Positions 23,608-35,803 of a stretch of DNA of 64,000 nt are shown here, in pieces. The stretch covers positions 184,599-248,598 of the forward strand of contig QZLH01000010.1 of NCBI GenBank assembly GCA_003833135.1, read 5' to 3'. The position numbers were made by a program, and so were the translations under genes. Position 1 is the first letter of the stretch. Each line of letters opens with the position of its first letter. Under the pieces are notes generated by a model. It saw nothing but the letters and a program-made list of their open reading frames with translations. It was not told the origin of the DNA and searched no databases. The stretch is from Oehlia diaphana. Its lineage: Eukaryota; Glomeromycota; Glomeromycetes; Glomerales; Glomeraceae.

Positions 23608-26600
23608 TTAATTAATTTAATGTATTGTAGCCACCTATTGTGTGCTTTATAGTATTTTTTTCATTATATTTAAGAAACAGACTTTGAATTTGCTAATAAA
23701 CATTATTTTATAATTAAATTAGATGGGTGAAAAGGTTTATATGATTAGAGATAATTAATCTGCAAATAAAAGGGGTGGGATATCAAATACATATATAGCA
23801 GTAGTATATAATAGATGTAATTTATTGACTGCTAAATCAATTACAATAATTATCATATAGACTAAGTTTTATTTATATTAATCCCTTTTTTTTGTTATTT
23901 TTTGTTATTATTTACAGATTGGCTAATAGAATTTATGTTTAAAATAAATTTAAAAGTAATGATTTTTTTTAATAATAATATTATATAAAATATATATTAT
24001 TAAAATTATAATATAATAATGTACTTAAATATTAAGATAATATAAATACAAAAATTTATAAAATATTTAATTAAGCAGAAAAGTAAAAATCCAGATAATT
24101 AATATAATTTAATTAAAGAAAATTAAATAATCAATTTATTAAATAGTATTAAAAATCTATCGATAAAAAAAAAATACAAAAAAAATATTAATGATAAGAT
24201 TTTACTATTACCAGATTACTAAACTTTATATATTATATTAAATTTTGTATTGTTAAAACTTAAAATTTTATCAAATTAATTCTAATATCATATTTAATTT
24301 AAATCAATTTATTTTAAATTTTTAAAATTTTAAAATTAATTTTAAACTTTTAAGTTTAGATTCATAATCAGAACACAATATTTTAGAATTACACAATTAG
24401 AATTTTATTTTTATTAGTAAATTATAATCTTTTTAATTTATTGATTAGTTATAAGATTATTAATATAAGTAAATCTTTTGATTTTTAATTAAATTATTTG
24501 ATATTTTTATTAAAAAAACTTTAAAATATATATATATTTAAAATAATCTTTAAAAAAACTCAAAAAACTTTAAAAATACCTTATATATATAAGTTTAAAA
24601 TATATTTAATTTTAAAAAGTAATTATTATAAAATTATTAATATGCATTAACTTAATTTCTATTAAAATTTTTTAAAAAAAATTGTAATAATATATTTAAA
24701 TATTAATTATTATTATAGTTTCTTTTTAAATTTTAATAATATTATTATAATATTTATAGTTAAATGCTAAAATTAATTAAAATTAAAAATATTAATTAAT
24801 TTAAAAGAATAAAAATATTTTTTGTATATTTGGTTATAAATTAAAAATAAAAAAATTTCAAAATATGGATTTTTTGCAATAAAAAAAGAGAAAAATTTAT
24901 ATTTATATACTAAAAATGCTTCAAATATTGTAATTTATTCAGAATTAGCATTAACTAAAATTTTTTTTTTAGCAATTTCCCTTCTTTCTATTACAAAGAG
25001 CCCATGTATTTTTTTTTATCATAAGTTTAGACAATTCATTTTAATGTAGTTGTTAAAATAATATTTTTCCATTAAACTTAAGTATGATAAGATATAGTAT
25101 TATTTATATATTAAAAAATTTTACTATATATATAATAATTAACTATATTAAAATGAAGTTTAATAGAATTGCATTTTTTACTATATTTGTTTTCTTTTAT
25201 TATTAGTAAAATTTATTATGTTATATTACTGTATTTAAATATATATTAAAATAAAAAAATTTAATTACTTTATTTTATATATAAAAATATAAAATTTTAT
25301 TTATAAATTTATAATTGGTACTGGATTTCATTATTTTAGTTTCTTTAACAAGTTAAAACTACTTGTATTTTAGTTTTTATATTTATATAAAAATTATATT
25401 TTATTAGTATTAACTTTACTTTAAAAGTATAATTTGGCAATTTAATCAAATTATTTTTTTATATTTAAATAAAGTTGTATAATAAAGTTAAAAACTATTT
25501 GTATCTTAATTTTATAAATATAGATGTAATATTTATAAAAATTATAATTTATTATAATTATTATACTAATATGCAAATATGTAAATTCAATTTATTGGTT
25601 TAAAATTAAGGATCCCACTTACTTATAGTCACCGTAGAAATTACTAATAATTTTTACTTTAAATTCTATTGGTTAATTAGCTAAAAAGAAAAAAATCATA
25701 ATAATGTAACCTTTTATAGTAGGTCGGCAAAGAATTTTATATGTGATTTTTACCTTAGGCCGAGGTGGGTGGCCCATTTTATAAATAAGTGGGGTCCTAA
25801 AAATTAATCTAATTTTAACTTTATACAAATCCATAAATTATACAGTATTATTTAAGTTTTAATATTTGCTTGATCAAGAAAATAAATTGTAAAACTAAAT
25901 ATAGAATAAAGAATCTATATTTTTAAAGAAAAAATATAAATTCCAATTTATATAATTATTTAGAACAATTTAATTTAAAAAGTTCTAAATATTTAGACAC
26001 TTAGACTGGATTGCTAAAATAATTAGAGATAATAAACATATACTTTAAAAGTTGATTTATTAAAAAATAGAATGAATAGGGATAAAACTATTATCATTAT
26101 AAAAATAATTATAGAACTGTTACCCATATTATGTAACAGGAGTTACCGGAGTCCTGTTGGTACGTTAGTTATCACAATGTGTCACATCCTTCCATGATTT
26201 CATACCGCTATTTATCACCAATCCTACATTTTACGCATTTTACGCATTTTACGCGGGTGTACTATTACAAATTTCAATAATTCTAATAATTTTTGTATAG
26301 CGAAGTATTTAAGTTGTTTATATTAAATTATATTTATCGCTTTTAATCAGAATTTTCGAGATTGTGTTTGGTGCTTTAAGCTTGACTATATTGATAAATA
26401 CCGATAAATGGATGTGCTATTGCAATATAGGATTAAATAGGTTTTTACGGGACAATCGATCTTTGTTAAACCTGTTTATAATATAAAATTTTAGCCAAAA
26501 TAAATAGATGCCTGTTCTGTTCCAGTTTTTTTTTAATTATTCTATATTTATCTTTTAGGCTGAACAAAGAAAATAAGTAATCTGCGGCGGAAATTTTCCC

Positions 26601-26930
26601 AAAGAAAACTTTCTAAATTAATATATATAATAGAAAATTTGTTAAATCTAAGCCAATATAGAGAATTTCCCGCGAATATGCGCGCATGCTAATCTTTCTT
26701 TGTTTATTGCACAAATTTCAAGGACTGGTACAGTATATTTGTGATGCAGAAGGGAGTGACGTTGCCTTACATTGTGTCATGATACAAACTACAATTTATG
26801 AAATTTCGAGATCATGTAGGCGAGTTTTCAATTTATTTTATGGAACGAATAGGACCGATTTTACCGTTCTTCTGATTATGCAAAGTTGAAAACTTGGCAA
26901 GAGTTACTTTCTTTATCTTTCTCCCACTAA
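23608..26930. other. 3.3-kb AT-rich gene desert
   Basis: No gene recognised. From about 23900 to 25600 the sequence is nearly all A/T words, without open frames of note. One MITE-like element is listed separately. At 26229-26256 the nine-base unit ATTTTACGC is repeated three times. CTGTTAC and GTAACAG pair across 26117-26140. A short frame at 26686-26889 just before ERF4 resembles no family and is probably leader sequence. Confidence 0.6.
25609..25798. mobile_element. 190-base MITE-like element with 19-bp inverted ends
   Basis: AGGATCCCACTTACTTATA (25609-25627) is the reverse complement of TATAAATAAGTGGGGTCCT (25780-25798) with two mismatches. Flanks are alike (TAAAATTA on the left, AAAAATTA on the right), consistent with an AT-rich target-site duplication of seven or eight bases. 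No coding capacity. The inner end also holds a GC-richer GGCCGAGGTGGGTGGCCC block that stands out from the surrounding desert. Confidence 0.6.
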
Positions 26931-28080
26931 ATGGACAACAAAGTTGGCCAAAACGATAAACAAAATAATGTGGCAGAGGAAGAGGTAGCTCCACCTCAGA
27001 ATATACAAGAGAACGTGGTTGTAAAGGACCAAATTGAGGGTGAAAAAGAGGACGGCTCGCCAACAACCTTAACGCAGAAATACGTTGTTGTAGGTGACAC
27101 CAACCAGTCGAGCACAACAGAAGCTGAGGGTAGCTCACTTGAGTCACCAAAAGCGCAAAAAACTGCGCTGCAGTCAGATTATATACTTACTACACAACCG
27201 ACTTCTAAATCTATACCTACTACTTCCTCAAATCCGTATAGACATAATACAAGTGCCTTTAAATCCGAAAATTATATTTTTTCAGACTCTCAATCACACA
27301 CTCATTACTCAGGCACAGACATTGAGCAAAAAAACTTTTCAAAAATAGCCGAAGACGGTACGTTAACTCCAAGACTCACAGAAATGGAAAATTCAAGTCC
27401 TTCAATAAGTCCTGGACAACCTGATACGTTATCATCGAATGTAAGTACTTCCGGAATAACAACACCTAAGCGAATAATTCGAATAGACAGAGATTATACG
27501 AGTGGAGAACTATGTCAATTTCAAACAGCTTTTCCTGTAGAAATTGATGGACGGGTAAAATTATTTTATTATTTAATAAATTTTCTTTTTTTTAAGCAAG
27601 AAAAATTTCTAATTCCTTTAAATTCAGATAACCCCGAGGCGATTTCAACAAACAATAAATACGTTGAATGACTTGTTGGCAAAGGCTCACAATCCAAAAT
27701 ATAATTTTTTTGATAATTGTCTTGCTTGTCTAACAATATACACATCAACGCTATGCTTACGACCGCATTTTGATCGGGTAAGAATATAATTTCATCTTTA
27801 CCAAGCAATGATAAACGAGACATTAATTTAATTGGTTCATACAGATGATTGAAGAAATATGTAAATTTCTGGATAATGAGAATATATCCTCATATAATTC
27901 ACAGGGGCTTAATTTCAGAGATCCACGGCGAACTTCATTTTTATTTGTATCCTTTTATTTCAATCAATTCGGATCCATGTTTATAGTTTAAATAACCATT
28001 ATTATCTTTAACTTACCGGCTTTTCTATCGTGAATCCTATCTTTTTTTTTTGTAAACAGCTTGAACTTGAACTATACTAA
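26931..28080 (+). CDS. erf4: Erf4/Golga7-type palmitoyltransferase accessory subunit
   Basis: Exons 26931-27554, 27628-27777, 27845-27946 and 28060-28080 join in phase to 298 residues. The first 180 residues are Ser/Thr/Glu-rich and probably disordered. The Erf4 domain starts with RIIRIDRDYTSGELCQF and AFPVEIDGR, continues with FQQTINTLNDLL and FFDNCLACLTIYTSTLC, and ends in a conserved amphipathic stretch and LELELY. In yeast Erf4 partners Erf2, a DHHC enzyme that S-palmitoylates Ras at the ER; GCP16/GOLGA7 does so in animals. The DHHC partner is not in this window. The last coding exon is only 21 bases. Confidence 0.88.
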
Positions 28081-28837
28081 GGATCTTTTTTCTTTTGTAG
28101 TTATCTTTATATTATATGTTATCAATCTTGTATATCAGTAATGTAAATTCCTTTATAGAGTCACCAACAAAATTCTCGAATTCGGATATCCTACCGTACG
28201 AAGTAAAATAATAATAATAATATTAATGGTAGTATTAATTTTTCACTTTCCATTTTTTATCGGACTTTTAAATTAATATTCTTTGTCGGTTTTTTTAGAG
28301 AAAAGGATATAGGAGTGAAATTCTTTGTTTCTTACCTTTTTTTTGTACTTAGTTTTAATGAACATTGATTTATTTAAATTCAAATAATAATTTTTCAAAA
28401 GATCTATTGAAATATAATAATGTGTTCTATTATTAAGATTTTTCTATAGCATTTATTACATTCTTCCTAGCCTCCCTTTTCCCCTTTGAAATTCATTTTA
28501 TTTCACATATACATTTCATTACATGCCTGCATCATAAAAAAAACTAATATTATGGTCGCCTATTTTATTATTTTTTATTCCTTTCAAAAAATTAACTATA
28601 AAAGTCTGTAAAAATTTAATTAAAATTATAAAAATTAATGCGGATCAGAATAAATCTTTTATTTTTATTAATTGTAATTATTATATTACCAAAATCCTTT
28701 CATCACTTTAGAATTCCAAATCATAAATTATCTATTCCGCCACTAGAAATATTTAATTTAATTATTATTATTAGGGAGGAAAAAATAAAGGTGAAAATAT
28801 TGTTTATATTGAAAGTTGATTAGAGCTTGGAGTATTT
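28081..28837. other. Convergent spacer between ERF4 and ATG12
   Basis: No gene recognised. It holds the 3-prime regions of both genes, A/T runs and a C/T-rich patch near 28468-28490. The open frame at 28638-28823 is Ile/Leu-rich without family features. Confidence 0.55.
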
Positions 28838-29514
28838 TTATCCCCATGCCGCACTTGTACAATAATTTATTATCAAATGTCCATCCGTATTGAAACACTA
28901 ATTTAAAAAAAAATAAAAATAATATGAGAATACTTGAATAAAATTAGAACAATATTTGATATGTTCATAAAATACCTTGACTAAATTGGCAACTATTTCA
29001 TCTGGTGCAGGAGAAAATGCACTGTTTATGTATAAGAACTGTTATAAGAATTCAGAACTATATTATTAAAATGTTCCTGTATAACAAAAACTAACATTTT
29101 TTCCAAATAAGATCTTATTTACCAAAGGATCCGAAGCCTTATAATTAAGTTCTCTCCTTAAAAATTGAATAACGGCTTGGAATTTATTTGACGCATTTAT
29201 CTTGTACAAGTTTTGTTTTAAAATAGGTGCATTTCCTATCGCCCGAAAACGAACTATGACTTTAAAACAAATAGGTTACGTGTAAGAAAAAAAGCCAAAT
29301 AATAAATTAAACAAAACATATAGTACATTAGATCAAAATCTTGGTTTCTACCTTTAACGGCATCTTTCTTTTTATACTTTTCAAGAGCAAGAGAAGGGTT
29401 TTGCGATATTTGTGAAGGTGTAAGAGTTTCAGCTGGTGGCACGTTAAAGGGAGGGGGGGGAATTGGAGGTTGTGGTGTACCTAAAGAAGCGAGATCTGCT
29501 GCTTGCGAAGACAT
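28838..29514 (-). CDS. atg12: Autophagy ubiquitin-like protein Atg12
   Basis: Exons 29514-29352, 29259-29123, 29038-28976 and 28897-28838 join in phase to 140 residues. The first 50 residues are Pro-rich and likely flexible. The ubiquitin-like fold follows: IVRFRAIGNAPILKQN, FQAVIQFLRRELNYK, FLYINSAFSPAPDEIV, and CFNTDGHLIINYCTSAAWG at the C terminus. The final Gly is what Atg7 and Atg10 activate to join Atg12 to Atg5; there is no residue after it, so no processing is needed, as in the family. The conjugate then promotes Atg8 lipidation on growing autophagosomes. The gene is divergent from TIM44 with 165 bases between start codons. The start shown gives MSSQAAD; an upstream in-frame ATG is less likely. 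Confidence 0.95.
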
Positions 29515-29679
29515 AATGTGTATAAATCTAAACGATAAAAAGTTTAAGAAAGAACTTCTAAAATTGGACTGACGCAATGTAGAGTGCAAACAAACTGTGA
29601 TCTACAGATCATTACATCATCATCTATCATCCTTATTTTTTAAAAAATTTTTTTTTATGTCCTCCCAACGCATATTAAT

Positions 29680-31630
29680 ATGATTGCTTCACGAACATTG
29701 TTTACATTTTCTAATGTTTTGCGAACAAGATCACGTTACTTAATACAGCTGAAATATCGTTCTACACATGCGCGAAGTTATACAAGTCCTGTTACAAAAT
29801 TTTTTGAGACTATAAATGAAGAAATAAAAAAGAATAAGGAATTACAACAAAATGTGAAATTGTTACAGGATCAGGCCGGACAATTAAGTGAATCTGACAC
29901 TCTAAGAAAAGCAAAGGAGGCTTATATAAAAGCAAAGGTATGGAAAGTTAATTTAATTATTAACATAGATAGATCAATCGTATTCTTACTTTGAAACGGA
30001 ATTGATTTTTAGGAAGGCGCAGAAAATACCACAACACTGGGATCGGAGAAACTTAAAAAATCTATGGATGAAATTAAAAAATCTGCTGAAAAAGTTGGAT
30101 CAGCAGTATCAGACACATTCGAAAAAGTTAATGAAACTCCTTTTGTTAAAGAAAGTAAAGAAAAGGTTAGAAATATCAACACTATTAGTAATCTTTTATC
30201 AAATCGTTATACACGTATTTAATTTAATGAATTTATAATTCTTTTATTAGATATCTCAATTTTCAGATAAAGTATCTACCACAACTGAACCAATAAGACA
30301 AACAAGGGTTTACACAAACATTCGCGATTCTTTGAAAGAAACTGTTGGAGATGATTCAATGAGTTATGGTGGGTTTGTTGATAAAGAAACAAGGAAGAAA
30401 ATGAAGGAGCAGGCCTTGTCAAAATCGAAATCGAAAGTAGTTGAAATGAATCCAGAGTAAGTGTCACTTATAAATTTTTTATATTGCTCCCTATTTTAGT
30501 TTTACAAATAATTTGATTAGTTACAATTTCTTATGCTCACAGCTTTATAATTCAAATCCTATTCAAATAGAGCTGGATCATCTATGGTGTTGCATAAAGA
30601 CTCGGCATGGAAAGAAAGCTGGAATAAAATTAAAGAAAGCAATCCAATTATTCAAGGTAACATAATTTATATATTATCTAAGTAGATTATGCAAATCTTT
30701 AAGATTATTAATATGTATTTTGATAATATTAAGGAATTTTTAATATGAAAAAAAGTTATGAAGATAGTGACAATATTTTCATTTCATATACTAGGGCTTT
30801 CACGAGTACACTAGGTATGTTCATTATTCAATCATAAAAGCAAATTTGAATTTGATATATTGATTTACTTGAAAATTAAAGGGTCATTTTTTGAGGAAAA
30901 TGAAACGGCTCAAGTTATGACACAAATGAAGATGATTGATCCACGTTTTAATTTAGAAGATTTCATGAGGGAAGCAAGAGAGTATATAATACCCGAAATA
31001 ATGGAGGCATATTTGAAGGGAGATACAACCACATTAAGAGAATGGTGCTCAGAAGCGGTGCGTATTTTTATTGTTTTTTAATTATATTTAAATAGATTAA
31101 TAAAATATATTTGCTTAATAGACATATAATGTATTAACACATGGTATCAAAGCACAAATACAACAAGGTCTTATAAGTGATTCAAGAATTCTTGATATAA
31201 GAGATGTGGAGGTAACCATTATTATTAAATGTCTAATTGACTTTATTAAAAGTTTATGCAGTTCATAATGTTATTTCTTTTTTTTGACACAGTTTGTAAC
31301 AGCTAAACTTCTTGAAAATTTAGAAATTCCAGTATTGGTAATATCCTTTAATACTCAAGAAGTAATTGTATTTCGTGATCGATTAACAAATGAAATAAAA
31401 TATGGAAGTGAAGATCAAATTGATCAAAATACATATGGTTGTGTATTTACAAAACAGGAAGATAGATTAATGGATCCAGTAACTAATGGGTGGAAAATGA
31501 TAGGTAATTTACAATAAAATAATTCTAAACCTTATTTTTTTTCTATTATGAAATTTCTAACTAATTAACTTTTTTTTTTTAAAAAAAAAAAGACATAGCA
31601 AAAAATAGATCACAGAGATTATTATGGTAG
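29680..31630 (+). CDS. tim44: Tim44, mitochondrial import motor scaffold
   Basis: Exons 29680-29937, 30013-30165, 30251-30456, 30571-30656, 30734-30814, 30882-31057, 31122-31211, 31293-31503 and 31593-31630 join in phase to 432 residues. The N terminus (MIASRTLFTFSNVLRTRSRY) is an Arg-rich mitochondrial presequence. A charged coiled-coil segment follows, then the Tim44-like C-terminal domain from about residue 225: FFEENETAQVMTQMKMIDP, FMREAREYIIPEIMEAYL, WCSEATYNVL, and a final beta-rich part ending DIAKNRSQRLLW. Tim44 anchors mtHsp70 to the TIM23 channel at the matrix side of the inner membrane. Hsp60 and Hsp10, which fold imported proteins, are encoded 8-10 kb away. Confidence 0.95.
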
Positions 31631-31915
31631 AAAAAATTTTTTTTAAAAGGTTATTTTATTGAGTTTTTTAATGACTAAAATAAAGACTACTAAAAATAAC
31701 ATTTCTCTGAGATTAAAATCAGAGAATTAATTTAATTACTTGAAAATATTTTGCTTTTATACAAATAAATGCATTAAAGATTGATTTGATTCTAAATTGC
31801 GGAGTTACTAACCCTTTTTTAGTCAATCGGTCACGTGAAATTACAAACTTCAAAGTTAAATTATCTTTGTTTCACAAAATCCGAAAAATAATTTTTTTTG
31901 CCCATTTGATAAAAA

Positions 31916-32937
31916 ATGAGACCGTTAACAGAAGACGAAACCAAAGTATTCTTCGAGAAATTATCGAAATAGTTAGTATTTTCCAGACATACTTTTTCTT
32001 TCTAAATACTTGATAATTCAAGTTTATTTAAAGTAATTTTGAATATTAAATATAAATATCATTATATATTTTCTCTTTTATTTTATAAGTATTGGAAGGA
32101 ATATTGTACATTTAATTGATCGATCAGATGAAACTTATTATTTTAGATTACATCATGATAAGGTTTATTATATGAGGTAAGTAATAAAAAAAGAGGATAA
32201 ATGTATTGTGTTAAATAAAAAAAATTGGAACGTGCAGTAGAAAGGAAACTAGAATGGATGCGTTTCGATGACATCGAGTAATTTGATATATATATATATA
32301 TATTAGTTGTTGTATGTTTAGATTCATATCAAATATCTAGGTTTAAAGTCATGAAAACTTCAATGATCTAAATTTTTATTTTTTAGTGAAGCATTAATGC
32401 GACAAGCAATAAGTATAGGGCGTGATCAATTAATTTCTTTAGGAGTATGTTTTGGTAAATTTACGAAATCAAAGAAATTTAAATTACATATTACAGCATT
32501 AGATTATCTTGCTCAATATGCAAAGGTAATGTGAAAACTTTGCGGTTTATGATTGGATTTCAATTTATCTCAATCTAATTGTTATATTGATAATTTTTTT
32601 TGGTTTAGTATAAAATATGGATAAAACCAAATGGAGAAAATACATTTCTTTACGGAAATCACATACTTAAAGCACATTTAGGTCGTATAACAGATGATAC
32701 TCCTGAACATCAAGGTGTTGTAGTTTACTCAATGTCTGATATTCCTTTGGTAGGTTATATTTATTATGTATTTTTTTTTTCATTAAATATTGAATAATAT
32801 GTTCTTTCAATTATTAGGGATTTGGTGTTACAGCTAGATCAACTGTTGAAACTCGTAAATTACAGCCAACAGATATTGTTGCTTTTCATCAAGCTGATAT
32901 AGGAGAATATTTACGTGAACAAGACACTTTATTTTAA
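31916..32937 (+). CDS. nip7: Nip7, 60S ribosome biogenesis factor
   Basis: Exons 31916-31971, 32090-32176, 32387-32525, 32609-32749 and 32818-32937 join in phase to 180 residues, the usual family length. [20 protein letters not shown] opens the N-terminal domain; [19 protein letters not shown] and [20 protein letters not shown] are characteristic. The C-terminal PUA domain contains [20 protein letters not shown] and [15 protein letters not shown]. The protein binds pre-60S particles in the nucleolus and is needed for 27S pre-rRNA processing. It follows TIM44 on the same strand after 285 bases. Confidence 0.96.
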
Positions 32938-34454
32938 ACCTATAAGAGCAGAAATAAAAAAAAAAGAGCTTGATCTAGTATATAAAATATAATTGTAAAC
33001 ATAAATGTTTTGGCAGATTTATTCAATTAATAGTTTTGGCTTACCAATTATTTTTTTAATAATTTATAATGTTTTAGTAAATGCTAAATAATAAAGGTAA
33101 AGTTGCTTTTAAATTCATGCAGTACCGGAAAGTAGAAGCTAAAATTACCAAAAAAAATAAAAAAAATAAAACTGATAATTATAATTATTTCAAATCTTGC
33201 AATTTTTTAAAATTAAAATTACAGCTCTATTATTTACTATCATATAGTCATTATAGTGTTCAAAAAAATTTTTTACTATTATAATATTGTAAGTAAAAAA
33301 AAAAATATACAGAAATAATAATGATTACTTTTATAATATTGTAAGTAAAAAAAAAAAATATACAGAAATAATAATGATTGCTTGTGAATTTTATAAATAT
33401 CATTTACAATTGCCTAAGCAGTTTATAATGATATTAAATTTAACATTATTTGAAATTTCAATATTGTAAAGAATTTTATTATTAATTTAAAAATTATTTT
33501 GTTAAATAACAATTCAAACTTCAAATTTATTTTATTTTAATTCTTTTTTTATATTATAATTTACATAAAATACTATAAAATTCATTAGATACTATTAGTT
33601 ATTCCTTTTATTTATTATAATAACTACTAATGTTTAAAAAAAATTAGTGACAAAAAAATAGCATTTAATATATAATAAATAATTTATAATTGCTAAAAAT
33701 ATCTGATTTAGATTTAATCTAATTTTAATATTAAATCAGGAATTACTACACTAAAAAAAAAAGATAAAATTACTAATAAAATTTTATATTTTAAAGTATT
33801 GCCATTTTGATTGCTTAACGTAATGTTGATTCAAATATTAATAATATAGTTTTTTTTTATGAATTTTACCAAAGGTTGATGGTTACATAACTGAATTTAT
33901 TACTATTGCCATTTAGCCAAATAAATTAATTAATTTGGATCACAAATTGTGATTCACAATGAGAAACTTTTTATAATTGTATTTTAATCAATAATAATTG
34001 ATGTTTAATGTATGAATAAATCGTGATCTTATATTATTACTACTCAATTATTCGTAATTCTAAAAACACCAAGTGTTCAAAAACCTGCGACAACCAAGGT
34101 TTTAAAAATCCAAAATCTATTAAATTAGAAAACAATCAAAACATCGAATAAGAAAATTCATCATGCATCACATTGCCTGAAACAATGTACTGATCAGCAA
34201 ATATAATCAAGGATCACATCACGTGCAGTAGTGTTTTACTATTGTACTTTGTGATCAATTATATGAAAATCAAATTTTGACAGCTGTCAAATTAAAAATT
34301 TTTAATTAAATAAAGATTTTCTTTATATCTTTGAATATAAAATTATTTAAAAAAATAATTTACTAATCGAATGAATACAATTAAATTTACACGGTTTGAT
34401 AATATTTATTTATTTAAATGAATTGTGAGAGATGGTAACTTTGACGTTATAATA
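32938..34454. other. AT-rich convergent spacer with a 53-base tandem duplication
   Basis: No gene recognised. At about 33273-33378 a unit of 52-54 bases ending in ATATACAGAAATAATAATGA occurs twice in a row, with nearly no divergence outside the A run, so it is recent. The rest is A/T-rich. Confidence 0.6.
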
Positions 34455-35234
34455 TTAAAGGGTCAAAGGTAGCCGATCAATCATTTTACGATCATAAGGA
34501 TCAGTCATGTAAATGGGCCTACAATGTTCAAGTTGAGGTAGGGGAACCCGTAAACCTGACATTTCATATAAAGTAAAATTTTCAGAAGTATCGTTAAAAG
34601 GAACAAAAGATGAAGAAGATGAAACAATGCTGGTGTAGGGGTAAGTCCAGGGATTATTATTATAATTATCAGCAGGTGGAGTGAGAACAGGTAAAGAAGG
34701 GTAAGAAATATCAGATAAATTTGAATTATGAGAATCATTATCAGAAATATCAGAAGAAATTGGAAAAGCAGTAGAGATAGAATTAAATCTCTCTGATCTT
34801 TTTTTTGGTTGATAAACATAATCAGGATAAGTTTCTTCATGAACCTTTTTAGCCAATTGAGCCAAAAAACTATAAATATTTCTAATTTCACTAGGAGCAT
34901 TTTTCCAATTTTTTGAAGCGACTCTTGAAACAAAATCCAATTTTGAACCAAATTTAGAACCTTTTTCAACCATTAATTTAGCTTGAGTGTCCCTTCTATA
35001 TATTACAAAAGGATTTTGTGGTCTAGGAACTTTACTTGTACGAGATTTTTTTGGTAAAGGAGCGATTAATTCTTTTATAGGTAAAAAGACTTGATTTGAG
35101 ATTGTTTCAATAATATTTGGTTCTATTGAATTAATCACTTGCTCTACTAATAATTGATCTGGTGCTCTAACTTTATTATTTTGATTGTAAGGAGGAAAAA
35201 TTGTTTTTTGTTGAAGTCTTATACGAGATGCCAT
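34455..35234 (-). CDS. MATA-HMG box transcription factor, intronless
   Basis: One uninterrupted frame of 259 residues. Residues 70-145 form an HMG box: PRPQNPFVIYRRDTQAKL, then SKLDFVSRVASKNWKNAP, IRNIYSFLAQLAKKVHEETY, and a basic YQPKKRS end. The PRPxNxFxxYRR opening is the MATA-HMG signature shared by sex-determining HMG proteins of Mucoromycota, Microsporidia and MAT1-2 ascomycete proteins. The C-terminal half is Ser/Asn/Pro-rich and likely disordered. Arbuscular mycorrhizal fungi carry dozens of such genes, so a mating role for this one cannot be assumed. The gene lacks introns while all but one other gene here has them. The homeodomain-type MAT locus of Rhizophagus is not seen here. Confidence 0.88.
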   Translation of the reverse strand: MASRIRLQQKTIFPPYNQNNKVRAPDQLLVEQVINSIEPNIIETISNQVFLPIKELIAPLPKKSRTSKVPRPQNPFVIYRRDTQAKLMVEKGSKFGSKLDFVSRVASKNWKNAPSEIRNIYSFLAQLAKKVHEETYPDYVYQPKKRSERFNSISTAFPISSDISDNDSHNSNLSDISYPSLPVLTPPADNYNNNPWTYPYTSIVSSSSSFVPFNDTSENFTLYEMSGLRVPLPQLEHCRPIYMTDPYDRKMIDRLPLTL

Positions 35235-35803
35235 GTTTTAAAGAAGTGAAAGGGGAAAGATAAAATAAAAGAAATAATATTATTTTCTTAAAAATGTTGT
35301 TTTTTTTTTTTTATTTTCACGAAAGAAAAAAAAAATCTCTCGATAGGTAAGCAATTACTAAAAAAATCAGGTCTATATATACCCGATTTCAAATATCCCA
35401 TAATAAGTATAGAGTTATTTTTTATGGGCTATTAAGTTAAAATAGCACGTTTAACTATACCGTATTTTGTATTATTTGAAAATCATCATCATCTGTAATT
35501 CATTGTTAAAAAGGACGGGTCACAATATAACAATTGAATAAAAAAAAAACGCCATTTTATTGATAATGAAACCTCCTTTTAATAATTATGTAACCATACT
35601 TTTTTTTTAATCTATTAATTGATTAGAATACAAATACACGTCAGTTAATTTGCCAAAGATAGCTCGCGTATCACGAATATACAGAATATATGATAAATTT
35701 CTTAATATTTGGAACATGTTAAAAAACTCGAAATAGGCAATAAATAGGCGAATTACTCTAAAACGCTGATAACTGATTTTTGTTCATATTACGTCATAAC
35801 TTA
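35235..35803. other. Spacer upstream of the MATA-HMG gene
   Basis: No gene recognised. It holds the upstream region of the MATA-HMG gene, with an A/T run at 35299-35335, and the 3-prime flank of the gluconokinase gene. Confidence 0.5.

Noticed and set aside
26686..26889. 67-codon frame just upstream of ERF4
   Set aside because: No family resemblance; more likely leader sequence of the ERF4 transcript.
28638..28823. 61-codon frame between ERF4 and ATG12
   Set aside because: Ile/Leu/Lys-rich composition expected from A/T-rich spacer, with no start context or motif.
34505..34969. 154-codon Ile/Leu-rich frame overlapping the MATA-HMG gene
   Set aside because: A frame shadow of the HMG gene, without its own features.
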